Source: an uncultured Subdoligranulum sp.
GTDB lineage: Bacteria > Bacillota > Clostridia > Oscillospirales > Ruminococcaceae
Length of the DNA stretch: 41,253 bases
Direction: 5' to 3'
Assembly: GCA_945830575.1 (NCBI GenBank)
Contig: CALZZE010000023.1
Location: forward strand, 1-41,253
Position numbers and translations under genes: made by a program
Part shown: positions 6,026 to 13,520 of the stretch, one piece after another
Numbering within the stretch: the first letter of the stretch is position 1
How the letters are laid out: every line of letters begins with the position of its first letter
The notes under the pieces: generated by a model
What the model was told of the DNA's origin: nothing
The model's input: the letters and a program-made list of their open reading frames with translations, nothing else
Databases searched by the model: none

Positions 6026-7498
6026 ATGCTGAAACACTGGCAGGCCTCTGAACGTCCCGAGAAAGCCGTACTGGATGCGCGGCTGGACAAAGCCCGCACC
6101 GGGCTGTACGAATTGCAGCTGAAAATCAAGGAGGCCAAGCTGCCCGTTCTGGTGCTGCTGGAGGGCTGGAGCGCCGCCGGCAAGGGCAGCGTCATCGGGA
6201 GGCTCATCAAAAACATCGATCCCCGCTTTTTCCGGGTGGCGGCCATGGCCCGCCCCACCGAGGAGGATCTGCGGCGTCCCTTTTTGTACCGCTTTATGAA
6301 GGACATTCCCGGTGCCGGCAGCTTTGCCTTTTACGACGGCGGCTGGATCGAGCAGACCGCCACGGAATTTCTCCGCGGCCAGCTGTACGAGCAGGACTAT
6401 GCCGCCCGTCTGGAGAGCATTCAGCGCTTTGAGCGCCAGCTCACCGACAACGGCTATCTGGTGATGAAGTTTTTCCTGCACATCGACCGGGAGGAGCAGG
6501 AACGCCGTCTGGACACGCTGCGGGCCGACAAGGATACCGCGTGGCGGGCAACGGACTTTGACCTGTGGCAGAACACCCACTACAAAAAATGCCGCAAGGT
6601 GTTCGACCATGCGCTGGCCATGACCAACACCCCCGCCGCGCCCTGGTACATTCTGGACGCCTCCGACCCGAAATGGACGGAATTGCAGGCGCTGGAAACG
6701 CTGGTGCAGGGTATCCATGTGGCGCTGCAAAATCAGGCGAAGTCGGTGCCGTTGCTGCCGAACACCTTCCCGCTGGTGACAATGCCGCTGCTGTCTCAGG
6801 TGACGCTGGAGGGCAAAACGCTGAAGGAGGAGGACTACCGCCGTCAGCTGAAAGCCCTGCAAAAGCAGCTGGGCGAGCTGCACAACCGGCTGTACCGCCG
6901 CCGGGTGCCGGTAGTGATCGCCTACGAGGGCTGGGACGCCGCAGGCAAGGGCGGCAACATCAAGCGGCTGACCGAGGCGCTGGACCCCCGCGGCTACGAG
7001 GTGCACCCCATCGCCAGCCCGGAGCCGTACGCAAAGGCCCGCCATTATCTGTGGCGGTTCTGGACCAGACTGCCCAAGGACGGTCACATCGCCATTTTTG
7101 ACCGCACCTGGTACGGCCGCGTCATGGTGGAGCGGCTGGAGGGCTTCTGCTCCGAGAATGACTGGCAGCGGGCCTACAATGAGATCAACGAGTTTGAGCG
7201 GGAGCTGACCGACTGGGGCGCGGTGGTCATCAAATTCTGGGTGCAGATCGACAAGCAGACCCAGCTGCTCCGTTTCAACGAGCGCCAGAACGACCCGGCC
7301 AAGCAGTGGAAGATCACCGAGGAGGACTGGCGCAACCGGGAAAAATGGGACGTCTATGAGACGGCGGTCAACGAGATGCTGCAAAAAACCAGCACCGCCA
7401 ACGCGCCGTGGCACATTCTGGAATCGGTGGACAAGAAATACGCCCGCATCAAGGCGCTGCAAATCACCGCCGATACCCTTGAGAAGGCGCTGCGGTGA
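6026..7498 (+). CDS. pap: Polyphosphate:AMP phosphotransferase-type tandem PPK2
   Basis: A 490-residue protein with two consecutive PPK2 domains. The first has a P-loop GWSAAGKGS at residues 47-55 and, where PPK2 enzymes carry a DRSWY-type motif, the divergent FYDGGWIEQ. The second has GWDAAGKGG near residue 305 and an intact FDRTWYGRVMVERLEGF. The two-domain layout is that of class II PPK2 (PAP), which phosphorylates AMP to ADP with polyphosphate; the second domain is probably the catalytic one (inference from motif conservation). It is cytoplasmic. The ATG at 6026 is chosen because AAAGGAG sits 8 nt upstream; the GTG at 6017 overlaps that site. The gene is monocistronic and no Ppk1 or Ppx gene is nearby. 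Confidence 0.9.
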   Translation: MLKHWQASERPEKAVLDARLDKARTGLYELQLKIKEAKLPVLVLLEGWSAAGKGSVIGRLIKNIDPRFFRVAAMARPTEEDLRRPFLYRFMKDIPGAGSFAFYDGGWIEQTATEFLRGQLYEQDYAARLESIQRFERQLTDNGYLVMKFFLHIDREEQERRLDTLRADKDTAWRATDFDLWQNTHYKKCRKVFDHALAMTNTPAAPWYILDASDPKWTELQALETLVQGIHVALQNQAKSVPLLPNTFPLVTMPLLSQVTLEGKTLKEEDYRRQLKALQKQLGELHNRLYRRRVPVVIAYEGWDAAGKGGNIKRLTEALDPRGYEVHPIASPEPYAKARHYLWRFWTRLPKDGHIAIFDRTWYGRVMVERLEGFCSENDWQRAYNEINEFERELTDWGAVVIKFWVQIDKQTQLLRFNERQNDPAKQWKITEEDWRNREKWDVYETAVNEMLQKTSTANAPWHILESVDKKYARIKALQITADTLEKALR

Positions 7499-7525
7499 AT
7501 GGATAAAAATGGCATGCCGCACCTG

Positions 7526-7622
7526 TTGACTCTTTGAAAAATTCATGGTATGATTCTACTGTTAGCAACTGCTAATCCAGCAGTTGCTACTGTTTTGTCA
7601 GGAAGTTAGAAACTACTAACTT
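7526..7622 (+). promoter_or_regulatory. Promoter plus two palindromic operator-like sites
   Basis: TTGACT (7526-7531), 17-nt spacer, TATGAT (7549-7554). Just downstream lie AGCAACTGCT-aatcc-AGCAGTTGCT (7564-7588, 10-bp arms) and AAGTTAG-aaacta-CTAACTT (7603-7622, 7-bp arms). The second resembles MarR-family sites (GTTAG...CTAAC). Both would cover the transcription start and leader, as expected for repression. No regulator gene adjoins; it may have been lost with the rest of the transporter. Confidence 0.6.
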
Positions 7623-7642
7623 ATAGAAACGGAGAAAACGGC

Positions 7643-8452
7643 ATGATGATCAACAAACGGCTGATCGGTTCCGTCAGCGAAAGCAAACCGTACATCGCCA
7701 AAAATATCGCGCTGCAATGGTGTGCGCTGGCGGCCAGCATGGTCATGATCGGCTGCATCTGCCGCCTGCTGGAGCGGCTGTACACCGGCAGCGCCGGAGC
7801 AGGCGACCTGCTGCTGACCGCCAGTCTGACCCTGCTGGCAGTGGCGGTTCGGTTTTTCTGCCACGTGGGCGCGGCGCGCATGGGGTATCTTTCCAGCAAG
7901 GCGGTGAAAAAGACACTGCGGCAGAGCATTTACCGTAAGCTGCTGCGGCTGGGCGCGGCTTACAAAGAGTAGGTCCAGACCTCCGAGGTGGTGCAGGTGG
8001 CCGTGGAGGGCGTGGACCAGCTGGAAACCTATTTCGGCGCGTACCTGCCCCAGTTTTTCTATGCCATGCCGGCGCCGCTGACGCTGTTTGCGGTGCTGTG
8101 CTTTGTGAACGTTCCCTCCGCCATCGTGCTGCTGGTCTGCGTTCCGCTCATCCCCATCGCCATCGCAGCGGTGCAGACCTGGGCCAAAAAGCTGCTGAGC
8201 AAATACTGGGACCAGTACACCGCTCTGGGAGACACCTTTCTGGAAAACCTCCAGGGGCTGACCACGCTGAAAATCTATCAGGCGGATGAGTTCAAAAACC
8301 GGGAGATGAACGAGCAGTCCGAACGGTTCCGCCGCATCACCATGGTCGTGGGGCGCATCGTGCTGGGCTGCGTGTGGGTCTTTCACGTTCTGTATTTCAC
8401 CTTCGCCGTCAAGACCATTCCCGAATCCTCCAGGCAGGAAAAAGACCAATAA
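7643..8452 (+). pseudogene. CydD-like ABC exporter permease domain, nonsense-mutated and truncated
   Basis: The frame encodes the membrane domain of a fused ABC exporter of the CydCD/thiol-exporter type: MGYLSSKAVKKTLRQSIYRK, then, after an in-frame TAG at 7970-7972, VQTSEVVQVAVEGVDQLETY, WDQYTALGDTFLENLQGLTT and LKIYQADEF. The TAG replaces what is normally a Lys/Gln codon (KE*VQTSEVV). At about 8340, after FRRITM, the similarity ends and an unrelated tail of about 34 residues leads to the stop. The last helices and the whole nucleotide-binding domain (Walker A/B) are absent, about 340 of 580 residues. The ATG at 7643 has a GGAG site and a strong, apparently regulated promoter. Not functional. 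Confidence 0.8.
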
Positions 8453-8455
8453 AAA

Positions 8456-8488
8456 AGCGCCGGACAGTAATGTGCCGGCGCTCTTTTT
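8456..8488. terminator. Bidirectional rho-independent terminator
   Basis: Stem AGCGCCGGACA/TGTGCCGGCGCT around GTAA (8456-8482) with TTTTT at 8484-8488 on the plus strand and a run of A residues (8451-8456) giving the T tract on the minus strand. It serves the ABC remnant and the convergent muramidase gene. Confidence 0.85.
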
Positions 8489-8492
8489 CTGA

Positions 8493-10484
8493 TTATCCGA
8501 TGTTCATATCCACGGGTTTGGAAATGCCCTTGACGCTGCCCTTGCTGGTGTACTGCCAGATGTTGTAGCGGTAGCTGAAGCTCAGGGTATCCCGATACTG
8601 GGCGATCCAGATGCGGTACTTGCTGATGTTGGCAAAGTTCAGCGCATTGTAGAACCAGCTGGCGTAGGAGTAAACGCCGGCGGTGTAGCCCGCGTTGCGG
8701 ATGGTCTCGCAGAAGGCCACGGCGCAGGCGGTGCGCTGGGCGGCGGAGATGCCGTCGGCGCGGCCCACATCGGTGCCCACCTGCTCGGTGTCATAGTAAA
8801 CGCCCATGGGCAGGCTGTAGCCGCCCACAAGGCTGAGCACCATGCTGGCCTCCTCCACGGCCTCCTCCTCATTGATGGCCTGACTGTAAAAATACACGCC
8901 CACCTTGAGGCCCGCCGCGGTGGCGCCCTGAATGTTCTGCCGGAAAGTGGAGTCCTCCACCAGCTTGCCGCTGCCGTAGCCGCGGTAGCCGCAGCGGATG
9001 ATGGCAAAATCGATGCCGTCCGCCTTGACGGCGTTCCAGTCAATGGTTCCCTGGAATTTGGAGACGTCCACGCCGCGGGCGGTGCGGTTCAGCACGCCGT
9101 CCGCGCCAAAGCTGTACACGTTGCCTTGGATCACCTGCTGACCTGTCACCGGCTGATGGGTGCCGGGGTCGTAATAATAGGTATTGCCGTCAATTTCCTG
9201 CCAGCCGGTGTAAATGTACTCGGTGGTCTCGCTCTCGGTCACGGCGAACCCGTAGCCTGCCAGCTCGGCGGCGGCAATGCTGTCCGGCCAGCCCGCGGTG
9301 GGGTCCTGCGTGGGAGCCGGCGTCGGCTCGGCAGTCGGCGCCGGGGTGGGTTCCGGCGTAGGTTCTGCGGTGGGTTCCGGGGTAGGCTCCGGCGTGGGTT
9401 CCGCGGTAGGTTCGGGAGTCGGCTCCGGCGTAGGCTCGGCTGTGGGTTCCGGCGTGGCATCCGCGATGGGCTCCGGGGTATTTTCGGCGGGCACCTCGTT
9501 CACCGCGGCGGCCTCGCTCTCTCCTTCCAGCAGGTAGACACGGGCGTCGGCAGGCGCCGCGCTGCCCAGATCATACACCATGGATTCAAAGGAGGCGCTG
9601 ACCCCCGACGCCATGCTGCGGCTGGGATCCCGGATGGCGCCGGTGAGCGCCTTGGTGGTCTCATCGTACACCGGCAGATAGTTGGTCACGGTGCCATCGC
9701 TGAGCAGCAGATGCCCGCTGTCACTGAGTTTGGCGGTGTAGGTCTTGCCGGAGCTGCCAACGCTCTCCCTGCTGCTCTCCGCGTAGGCGACGGTGTCGGT
9801 GACCTCCTCGGCAATGGGGGCGCTTCCGCCGCTGCTGGCGCCGGAGTCCTCCTTCTTCTCATTGACCTGACTGGCCTGCACGATTTTGTCCTTGACAGCT
9901 GCCACATCCGCCTTGTAGACCACTTTCTCCTTGACGGTGACGGTCTGGGCAGCCGGCAGCGTGTACCCCTCGATGGGCTGCACCGTCAGGGTGTAGTCGC
10001 CGGGTTTCACATCCTCCGCCAGCGCGGTGCCGGTCTCCGGGTCAAGGGGGAAATCCGTGGCGGTGCCCTCGCTGTCCGTCAGGGTGACGGTGGCCTGCAC
10101 CCCCAGCAGCGGGCCGCGCTCGGCGTGCAGCACGTAGGCGTCCTCCTGCTCCGGGTCGGTGAAAATGGGCAGCGTGGGATACACCAGCTTGTAGAGCATC
10201 ACGCCCACATCCTGCTGAATGACCGAAACCTCCGCCTCGATGGCCGGGGCCGGGGTCTCCGGCTCGGCCTCAAAGATTTTGGGGGCCACGGTGGGCAGCG
10301 GCGTCGCCTCGAGGGCGGCGGTCTCCGGCGTGGCCTGCGGCGCGGTGAAGCTGGCCGCCATCACACCGATGCCCAGCCCGGCGCACAGCACGCCCGCCAT
10401 GCCGCCGGCCAGCAGCTTATACAACGGCAGACGCGCAAAGGCGTTGCCGGAAAAATATTTCATGGGATTGGCTCTTTTGGACAT
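8493..10484 (-). CDS. Secreted or anchored GH25 muramidase with Pro-Glu-Thr repeat linker
   Basis: A 663-residue protein. Residues 23-45 form one membrane helix after a basic N-terminus (signal anchor or uncleaved signal). Residues 50-335 are an extracellular region that includes a TLTDSEGTATDFPLDPETGT segment like a Cna-B/SpaA-type beta fold. Residues 336-396 are a PEPTPEPTAEPT repeat linker. Residues 425-467 resemble a cell-wall-binding repeat (GWQEIDGNTYYYD...G.VYSFGADG). From about 472 to the end is a GH25 lysozyme domain (GVDVSKFQGTIDW, YYDTEQ with the Asp-x-Glu pair, YNIWQYTSKG). It cleaves peptidoglycan beta-1,4 bonds at the cell surface, likely in wall remodelling; no holin or phage genes are near. 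The ATG at 10484 has GGAGG upstream. It has its own promoter. Confidence 0.9.
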   Translation of the reverse strand: MSKRANPMKYFSGNAFARLPLYKLLAGGMAGVLCAGLGIGVMAASFTAPQATPETAALEATPLPTVAPKIFEAEPETPAPAIEAEVSVIQQDVGVMLYKLVYPTLPIFTDPEQEDAYVLHAERGPLLGVQATVTLTDSEGTATDFPLDPETGTALAEDVKPGDYTLTVQPIEGYTLPAAQTVTVKEKVVYKADVAAVKDKIVQASQVNEKKEDSGASSGGSAPIAEEVTDTVAYAESSRESVGSSGKTYTAKLSDSGHLLLSDGTVTNYLPVYDETTKALTGAIRDPSRSMASGVSASFESMVYDLGSAAPADARVYLLEGESEAAAVNEVPAENTPEPIADATPEPTAEPTPEPTPEPTAEPTPEPTPEPTAEPTPEPTPAPTAEPTPAPTQDPTAGWPDSIAAAELAGYGFAVTESETTEYIYTGWQEIDGNTYYYDPGTHQPVTGQQVIQGNVYSFGADGVLNRTARGVDVSKFQGTIDWNAVKADGIDFAIIRCGYRGYGSGKLVEDSTFRQNIQGATAAGLKVGVYFYSQAINEEEAVEEASMVLSLVGGYSLPMGVYYDTEQVGTDVGRADGISAAQRTACAVAFCETIRNAGYTAGVYSYASWFYNALNFANISKYRIWIAQYRDTLSFSYRYNIWQYTSKGSVKGISKPVDMNIG
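9298..9480 (-). repeat. In-frame tandem repeat encoding PEPT/AEPT linker
   Basis: Degenerate 12-bp units (GGYTCCGGCGTR-like on the plus strand) arranged in higher-order 36-bp units encode PEPTPEPTAEPT repeated about four to five times within the muramidase gene. Such runs can change length by slippage in 12-bp steps without loss of frame. It serves as an extended wall-spanning linker. Confidence 0.85.
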
Positions 10485-10528
10485 CCTTGCCTCCAGAAAG
10501 CGACAGAATAATACACTATGTATATTCT

Positions 10529-10557
10529 ATCATACACGAAGGCTTTCCCGAATTCAA
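10529..10557 (-). promoter_or_regulatory. Promoter of the GH25 muramidase gene
   Basis: TTGAAT (10552-10557), 17-nt spacer, TATGAT (10529-10534) on the minus strand. The remaining intergenic sequence up to 10676 shows nothing further I can assign. Confidence 0.65.
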
Positions 10558-10676
10558 TAGGCGAACCGCCCAAATTCCTGTAAAATATTGCCGCTTCTCC
10601 GCGAAAGGCGGGGCGTTATCTTGTGTGTGGGCACGGCAGCGGCCACAAGTGCGGCGGTATGTGGTGGCCGGGCGGC

Positions 10677-11705
10677 TCAGGATACACTACAGGTTGTATA
10701 AGGCAAAAATTCCTGTACCAAAAGATCCACACAGGCGCCGTAGCTCTTCATGCCAAGCTCCTGGCCGTAGCTCTGCAAAAACGCCTCGTAGACGGTCTCC
10801 CCTGCCTCCTTCGCCGGGCCTTCCCAGCCGGCCCAGTAGGCATTGTTGTCCTGCAGGTCCCGTTGGGCGGTGCCGCACAGGCTCTGCCAGCTTTGGGCGG
10901 CCAGCTCCCGGTCCGCACTGTACAGCGCGTTGGAGAGATGCAGATACCCGAACAGCCACGCGGAATACTGATACGCTCCATCCCCGTTCAGCGCCGCCAG
11001 AATTCCGAAATAATTGGCCTCCTGCTCCGCCGCCACGCCCCGCTGGTGGGCGTATTCGTGGGCCACGGTCACCGGCAGGAACGCCGCCGGGCAGTCCACA
11101 TTGAGGGTGCTCTCCCCGGTGAGCGGGCAGAGATACCCGGTAAAGCCCGCGGCGCTCATCAGCTTGGAGTAAAAGGCCGGTTTGGCGCGGCGCTCCGGCC
11201 CGGCCAACCGGGGCCAGCGGCCGGTGAGCGGGTCATACAGCCCCGCGGAATGGGTGAGAATGTCCTGTCTGGAGGGCATCTCACAGGCGGTCTCATTGGC
11301 CTTTCGGGCAAAATAGTCCGTCACGGCCGCCAGCTGCTCCACGCTGACGGCGGGAGCCTGCCCGGCCAGAGAATCCGCGTAATACTGGGTGCCCCACAGT
11401 CCGCACACCGCCGCGTAGCCCCACACCAGCAGACAGACCAGATGCAGTGCCCACACGCCAAGGCCCCGGCGGCATATTCCGCAGCGCACCAGCAGCCCCA
11501 GCGCCAGCAGGATGAGCAGCGTGGCCCCCGCCTCGCAGACGCTGAATGGCAGACAATCGGTGACCGCGCCCAGCGCCCGCTTGACGGGCATGGACACCCG
11601 CCACACCCACCAGTTCATGGCGGCGGCATTGCCGCGCAGAAGAAAAAACAGTGCCAGCGCCGCCAGCCCCGCGGCCAGCAGCGAAAAAGCGGTTTTGTGT
11701 TTCAT
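10677..11705 (-). CDS. DUF3810-family membrane protein with HEYAH zincin motif
   Basis: A 342-residue protein with three N-terminal hydrophobic segments (about residues 7-30, 55-75 and 85-105) followed by a soluble domain. That domain contains TVAHEYAHQRGVAAEQEANY: HExxH plus a downstream Glu-rich helix, typical of zinc metallopeptidases. This layout matches DUF3810. The soluble domain is probably outside the membrane. Substrates are unknown. The ATG at 11705 follows AAGGGGGC. The gene is transcribed divergently from the GlgB-like gene with overlapping promoters. A much longer upstream open frame is antisense to the GlgB-like gene and is not coding. Confidence 0.85.
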   Translation of the reverse strand: MKHKTAFSLLAAGLAALALFFLLRGNAAAMNWWVWRVSMPVKRALGAVTDCLPFSVCEAGATLLILLALGLLVRCGICRRGLGVWALHLVCLLVWGYAAVCGLWGTQYYADSLAGQAPAVSVEQLAAVTDYFARKANETACEMPSRQDILTHSAGLYDPLTGRWPRLAGPERRAKPAFYSKLMSAAGFTGYLCPLTGESTLNVDCPAAFLPVTVAHEYAHQRGVAAEQEANYFGILAALNGDGAYQYSAWLFGYLHLSNALYSADRELAAQSWQSLCGTAQRDLQDNNAYWAGWEGPAKEAGETVYEAFLQSYGQELGMKSYGACVDLLVQEFLPYTTCSVS

Positions 11706-11730
11706 GGGTGCCCCCTTTCGGTCTGGTTCC

Positions 11731-11759
11731 ATGATACTCCATTTTTTGACATTTTGTAA
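11731..11759 (-). promoter_or_regulatory. Promoter of the DUF3810 gene, overlapping the divergent glgB-like promoter
   Basis: TTACAA (11754-11759), 17-nt spacer, TATCAT (11731-11736) on the minus strand. It shares 11746-11759 with the plus-strand promoter, so the two -35 regions occupy the same DNA on opposite strands. Confidence 0.6.
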
Positions 11760-11774
11760 AGGGGCTACTATAAT
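11746..11774 (+). promoter_or_regulatory. Full-consensus promoter of the GlgB-like gene
   Basis: TTGACA (11746-11751), exactly 17 nt, TATAAT (11769-11774): the perfect sigma-70/sigma-A consensus. The expected start at about 11781 leaves a leader of only about 12 nt, just room for GAGGTGAT. Confidence 0.8.
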
Positions 11775-11792
11775 GGAAACCGAGGTGATTTG

Positions 11793-13430
11793 ATGCGGCC
11801 TGACGTGGCGGATTTTTACAGCGGGACATCCTTTGGATGCCACCGCTTTTTGGGAGCGCATCCCGCCGGGGAAGGCTGGCAGTTTACGGTCTGGGCGCCC
11901 CATGCCCGCCGTGTGCAGGTGCTGGGAGACTGGAACGGCTGGCGGCACGCCGCCGAGCTGGCCTTCTGTGAGGACGGCCTGTGGCGGGGCAGCGTGCGCG
12001 AGGCCCGGGAGGGCCAGTGCTACAAGTACAACATTCAGTGCGCGGACGGCAGCTGGCGGCTGCGGGCAGACCCCTTTGCCCATGGCTTTGAACTGCCCCC
12101 TGCCACTGCCAGTCGGCTGACGCGTCCCTGTCCGGCTGCGCCGGTTCGCTGCCCGGTGCGGGAGGACCGGCCCGCCGCCATCTACGAACTGCACGCCGCC
12201 AGCTGGCGGCGGCACTGGGACGGGCGGTACTATTCCGGGCAGGAGTTGGCTGCGGCGCTCATCCCCTGGCTGCAGGCCCACCGCTTTACCCACGTGGAGC
12301 TGCTGCCGTTGGCAGAGCATCCCTTTGACGGCAGCTGGGGCTACCACGGGGTGGGCTTTTTTGCCCCCACCGCCCGGCTGGGCGGGCTGGCCGGGTTCCG
12401 GGCACTGGTGGACGCGCTGCACGCCGCCGGCATCGGCGTGCTGATGGACTTTGTGCCGCTGCATTTTGCGCCGGATGAGGGTTTTCTGGCAAATTTTGAC
12501 GGCACACCGCTGTTTGAGTGTGGTCCCAGTGACTGGGGCGGGCTGAATTTCAACTGGAGCAGCGCCCCTGTGCGCAGCTTTTTGCAGAGCGCCGCCGCCT
12601 TCTGGCTGGAGGCGGGCTGTGACGGCCTGCGGGTGGACGCCACCGGCAGCGCACTGCGGCAGCTGCCCGGGGCTGATCCGTTTTTGCGGGGACTGACGGC
12701 GGGGCTGCGCCGACGGTTCCCCGAGACGGTGCTGGCCGCTGAGGAAACGGATTTTGCCGGGGAGCGGCTGGGCTTTACCTATGTGTGGGACACCGGCTGG
12801 GCCTTTGACACGGTGGCGCTGCTGTCCGCCGCGCCGGAAGAGCGGCCCGGACTGGCTCGGCGGATGTGCGGCTGCATGGACATCTTTTTCCGGGAAAAGC
12901 CCATCAATGCCCTCAGCCATGACTGGGCCGGGCTGGTGGGCCGATTATGGGGCAGTCCCGCCCAAAAGCTGGCACAGGCCCGGCTTCTGGCGCTGATGCA
13001 GTACACCCGCCCCGGGAAAAAGCTGGTGTTCATGGGCAGCGAGGCGGGCGTCTGGCACGGCTTTGACGCCGGGAGGGAGCCGGACTGGGCCATTCTGGGG
13101 GATGCGGACTATGCCGCGCTGAACGGATTCTACCGGTCGCTGGGGGCGCTGTACGAAGGCCACCCGGCGCTGTATGCGCAGGAATATGACGAGCGGTGCT
13201 TTGCGTGGGCGCTGCGGGGAGATGCTGCCTTTGGCTGGCTGCGGGCCGCCGGGGGCGAAGTGCTTTTGTGCCTGTTCAACACGCTGCCCTCTCCTGTGCA
13301 GATGCAGCCCGACCTGCACGGATTTTCCCGCGCTGAGCCGGTGTTCACCACCGGATTTGCCGCCGCGCCGTTTGGGGACGCCGTGGAACTGCCCGGCTTT
13401 GGCGGCGGCGTGTGGCGGCTGGAAAAATAA
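11793..13430 (+). CDS. glgB: GlgB-like 1,4-alpha-glucan branching enzyme family (GH13)
   Basis: A 545-residue protein. Residues 1-105 form a CBM48-like beta domain (FTVWAPHARRVQVLGDWNGW). A GH13 barrel follows with its conserved regions in order: MDFVPLHF (region I), DGLRVDAT (region II, nucleophile Asp near 282), AAEET (region III, acid/base Glu near 317) and ALSHDW (region IV, Asp near 376). All three carboxylates are present. It is shorter than E. coli GlgB (728 residues), because the extra N-terminal domain is missing and loops are trimmed. Branching of glycogen or maltodextrin in the cytoplasm is the likely role; a related transglycosylase or amylase activity cannot be excluded. No glgA/C/P lies nearby. 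ATG 11793 is preferred to TTG 11790 for spacing from GAGGTG. Confidence 0.82.
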   Translation: MRPDVADFYSGTSFGCHRFLGAHPAGEGWQFTVWAPHARRVQVLGDWNGWRHAAELAFCEDGLWRGSVREAREGQCYKYNIQCADGSWRLRADPFAHGFELPPATASRLTRPCPAAPVRCPVREDRPAAIYELHAASWRRHWDGRYYSGQELAAALIPWLQAHRFTHVELLPLAEHPFDGSWGYHGVGFFAPTARLGGLAGFRALVDALHAAGIGVLMDFVPLHFAPDEGFLANFDGTPLFECGPSDWGGLNFNWSSAPVRSFLQSAAAFWLEAGCDGLRVDATGSALRQLPGADPFLRGLTAGLRRRFPETVLAAEETDFAGERLGFTYVWDTGWAFDTVALLSAAPEERPGLARRMCGCMDIFFREKPINALSHDWAGLVGRLWGSPAQKLAQARLLALMQYTRPGKKLVFMGSEAGVWHGFDAGREPDWAILGDADYAALNGFYRSLGALYEGHPALYAQEYDERCFAWALRGDAAFGWLRAAGGEVLLCLFNTLPSPVQMQPDLHGFSRAEPVFTTGFAAAPFGDAVELPGFGGGVWRLEK

Positions 13431-13433
13431 TCC

Positions 13434-13495
13434 TTGACGCAGGGGCTGTTTGGGTGTATAGTGTAGATAGATATTTAGATAATTTTCTAAATATC
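13434..13495 (+). promoter_or_regulatory. Promoter with downstream palindromic operator for the YhfC-family gene
   Basis: TTGACG (13434-13439), 17-nt spacer, TATAGT (13457-13462). Starting just after it, GATATTTAGA-taattt-TCTAAATATC (13470-13495) is a perfect palindrome with 10-bp arms that would cover the transcription start. This is the geometry of a repressor operator; the AT-rich pattern is of the ArsR/PadR/MarR kind, but no regulator gene is adjacent. Confidence 0.65.
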
Positions 13496-13520
13496 ATAAA
13501 ACAAAGGAGGTTTCCGAGTT

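Noticed and set aside
5981-7546. Minus-strand open frame of 521 codons opposite the PPK2 gene
   Set aside because: Antisense shadow; the plus strand has two full PPK2 domains, a promoter and a ribosome site.
7970-7972. Recoding of the in-frame TAG (pyrrolysine or read-through) in the ABC permease
   Set aside because: The same gene also lost its ATPase half at about 8340, so a plain nonsense mutation in a pseudogene is the simpler reading.
9298-9480. CRISPR-like or minisatellite repeat array
   Set aside because: The units are 12-36 bp, contiguous and in frame with a coding sequence, and there are no spacers; this is a PEPT linker.
10677-12920. A 747-residue version of the DUF3810 protein
   Set aside because: The extra 405 N-terminal codons are antisense to the GlgB-like gene and cross both promoters; the ATG at 11705 has a ribosome site.
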